Notes under the pieces: generated by a model | What the model was told of the DNA's origin: nothing | The model's database searches: none | What the model saw: only the letters and a program-made list of their open reading frames with translations | Program-made: the position numbers and the translations under genes | Source: JANXQE01 sp035651635 | GTDB taxonomy: Bacteria; Verrucomicrobiota; Verrucomicrobiia; Limisphaerales; UBA8199 | DNA: 14,145 nt | Reading direction: 5' to 3' | Assembly: GCA_035651635.1 (NCBI GenBank) | Contig: DASRFK010000087.1 | Location: forward strand, 1 to 14,145 | Shown here: in pieces, positions 14,032 to 14,145 of the stretch | How the letters are laid out: each line of letters opens with the position of its first letter | Position numbering within the stretch: position 1 is the stretch's first letter

Positions 14032-14145
14032 TTATCGGGCGCGCGAAGCCCAGAAATCTTCGAAGCGGCCGGAAAGGATGCAGCAGCGCAGAGCGATGAT
14101 CGCGTTGGCTCCGCGCACTGACCAACGCATTCCGGATTGTTTGAG
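14032..14145 (-). CDS. ISKra4-like transposase, C-terminal fragment (runs off right edge)
   Basis: On the minus strand an open frame enters from the right edge and ends at a TAA (14032-14034), giving 37 residues: a stretch with SGMRWSVRGANAIIALR, then GRFEDFWASRAR. The G-M-x-W-[ST]-V-x-G-A-N-A-I-[IL]-A-L-R-C pattern followed by GRFEDFW matches the C-terminus I know from ISKra4-family DDE transposases. The rest of the element is outside the window, so intactness cannot be judged. The insertion sequence's end should lie in the 83 bp between this stop and the lipid-kinase stop at 13948; I could not define the terminal inverted repeat without the other end. The family call rests on a short C-terminal motif and on recall. 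Confidence 0.68.
   Translation of the reverse strand, partial: LKQSGMRWSVRGANAIIALRCCILSGRFEDFWASRAR

Noticed and set aside
1..14145. CRISPR array, toxin-antitoxin, restriction, retron or other defence locus
   Set aside because: I found no regularly spaced repeats, no nuclease, methyltransferase, helicase or reverse transcriptase motifs, and no paired small toxin/antitoxin genes. The small membrane ORFs alone do not support such a claim.

Overview
The window reads like a chromosomal stretch of a moderately GC-rich, Gram-negative soil or freshwater bacterium. The best guess is Verrucomicrobiota, Pedosphaera/Limisphaerales-like. This rests on the style of the secreted FN3/Ig protein, the helical WA-repeat protein, the scarcity of Shine-Dalgarno motifs and the style of the intergenic repeats. 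It is an inference from remembered families; no 16S or other marker gene is present.

Layout. Positions 1-3268 (+) hold the C-terminal end of a class III adenylate/guanylate cyclase, then a 1008-residue DUF748/AsmA-like envelope protein. A 275-bp gap with two hairpins follows. Positions 3544-6453 (+) form a tight cluster: a BON-domain lipoprotein, a Cache-HAMP histidine kinase and a NarL/LuxR-type response regulator whose start overlaps the kinase stop (ATGA). Convergent to it, 6510-9178 (-) is a two-gene unit: a secreted protein with one FN3 domain, two nearly identical Ig-like domains and a C-terminal beta-sandwich-like domain, followed 26 bp later by a membrane-anchored protein of ~32-residue WA...W repeats.

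Positions 9240-11040 are gene-poor. I can support only a 75-residue conserved-looking ORF (-) and a 31-residue single-membrane-segment ORF (-). A 73-residue two-segment membrane protein (+) follows at 11044. Positions 11266-11770 are an intergenic repeat island holding a spacerless, perfect 62-bp palindrome and other hairpins. Positions 11771-12925 (-) encode an exported aldose 1-epimerase with all expected catalytic residues. It is divergent from a diacylglycerol-kinase-family lipid kinase at 13025-13948 (+). The right edge (14032-14145, -) carries the last 37 codons of an ISKra4-like transposase.

How the parts fit. The kinase, regulator and BON lipoprotein look like an envelope-sensing module; its targets cannot be read from the window. 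The DUF748 protein and the lipid kinase suggest envelope/lipid housekeeping, and the epimerase suggests periplasmic sugar processing. I found no CRISPR array, defence system, rRNA, tRNA or complete mobile element. The most unusual structures are the 62-bp palindrome with its repeat island and the tiny membrane ORFs in the gene-poor segment. I do not see clear evidence of an undescribed multi-gene system.
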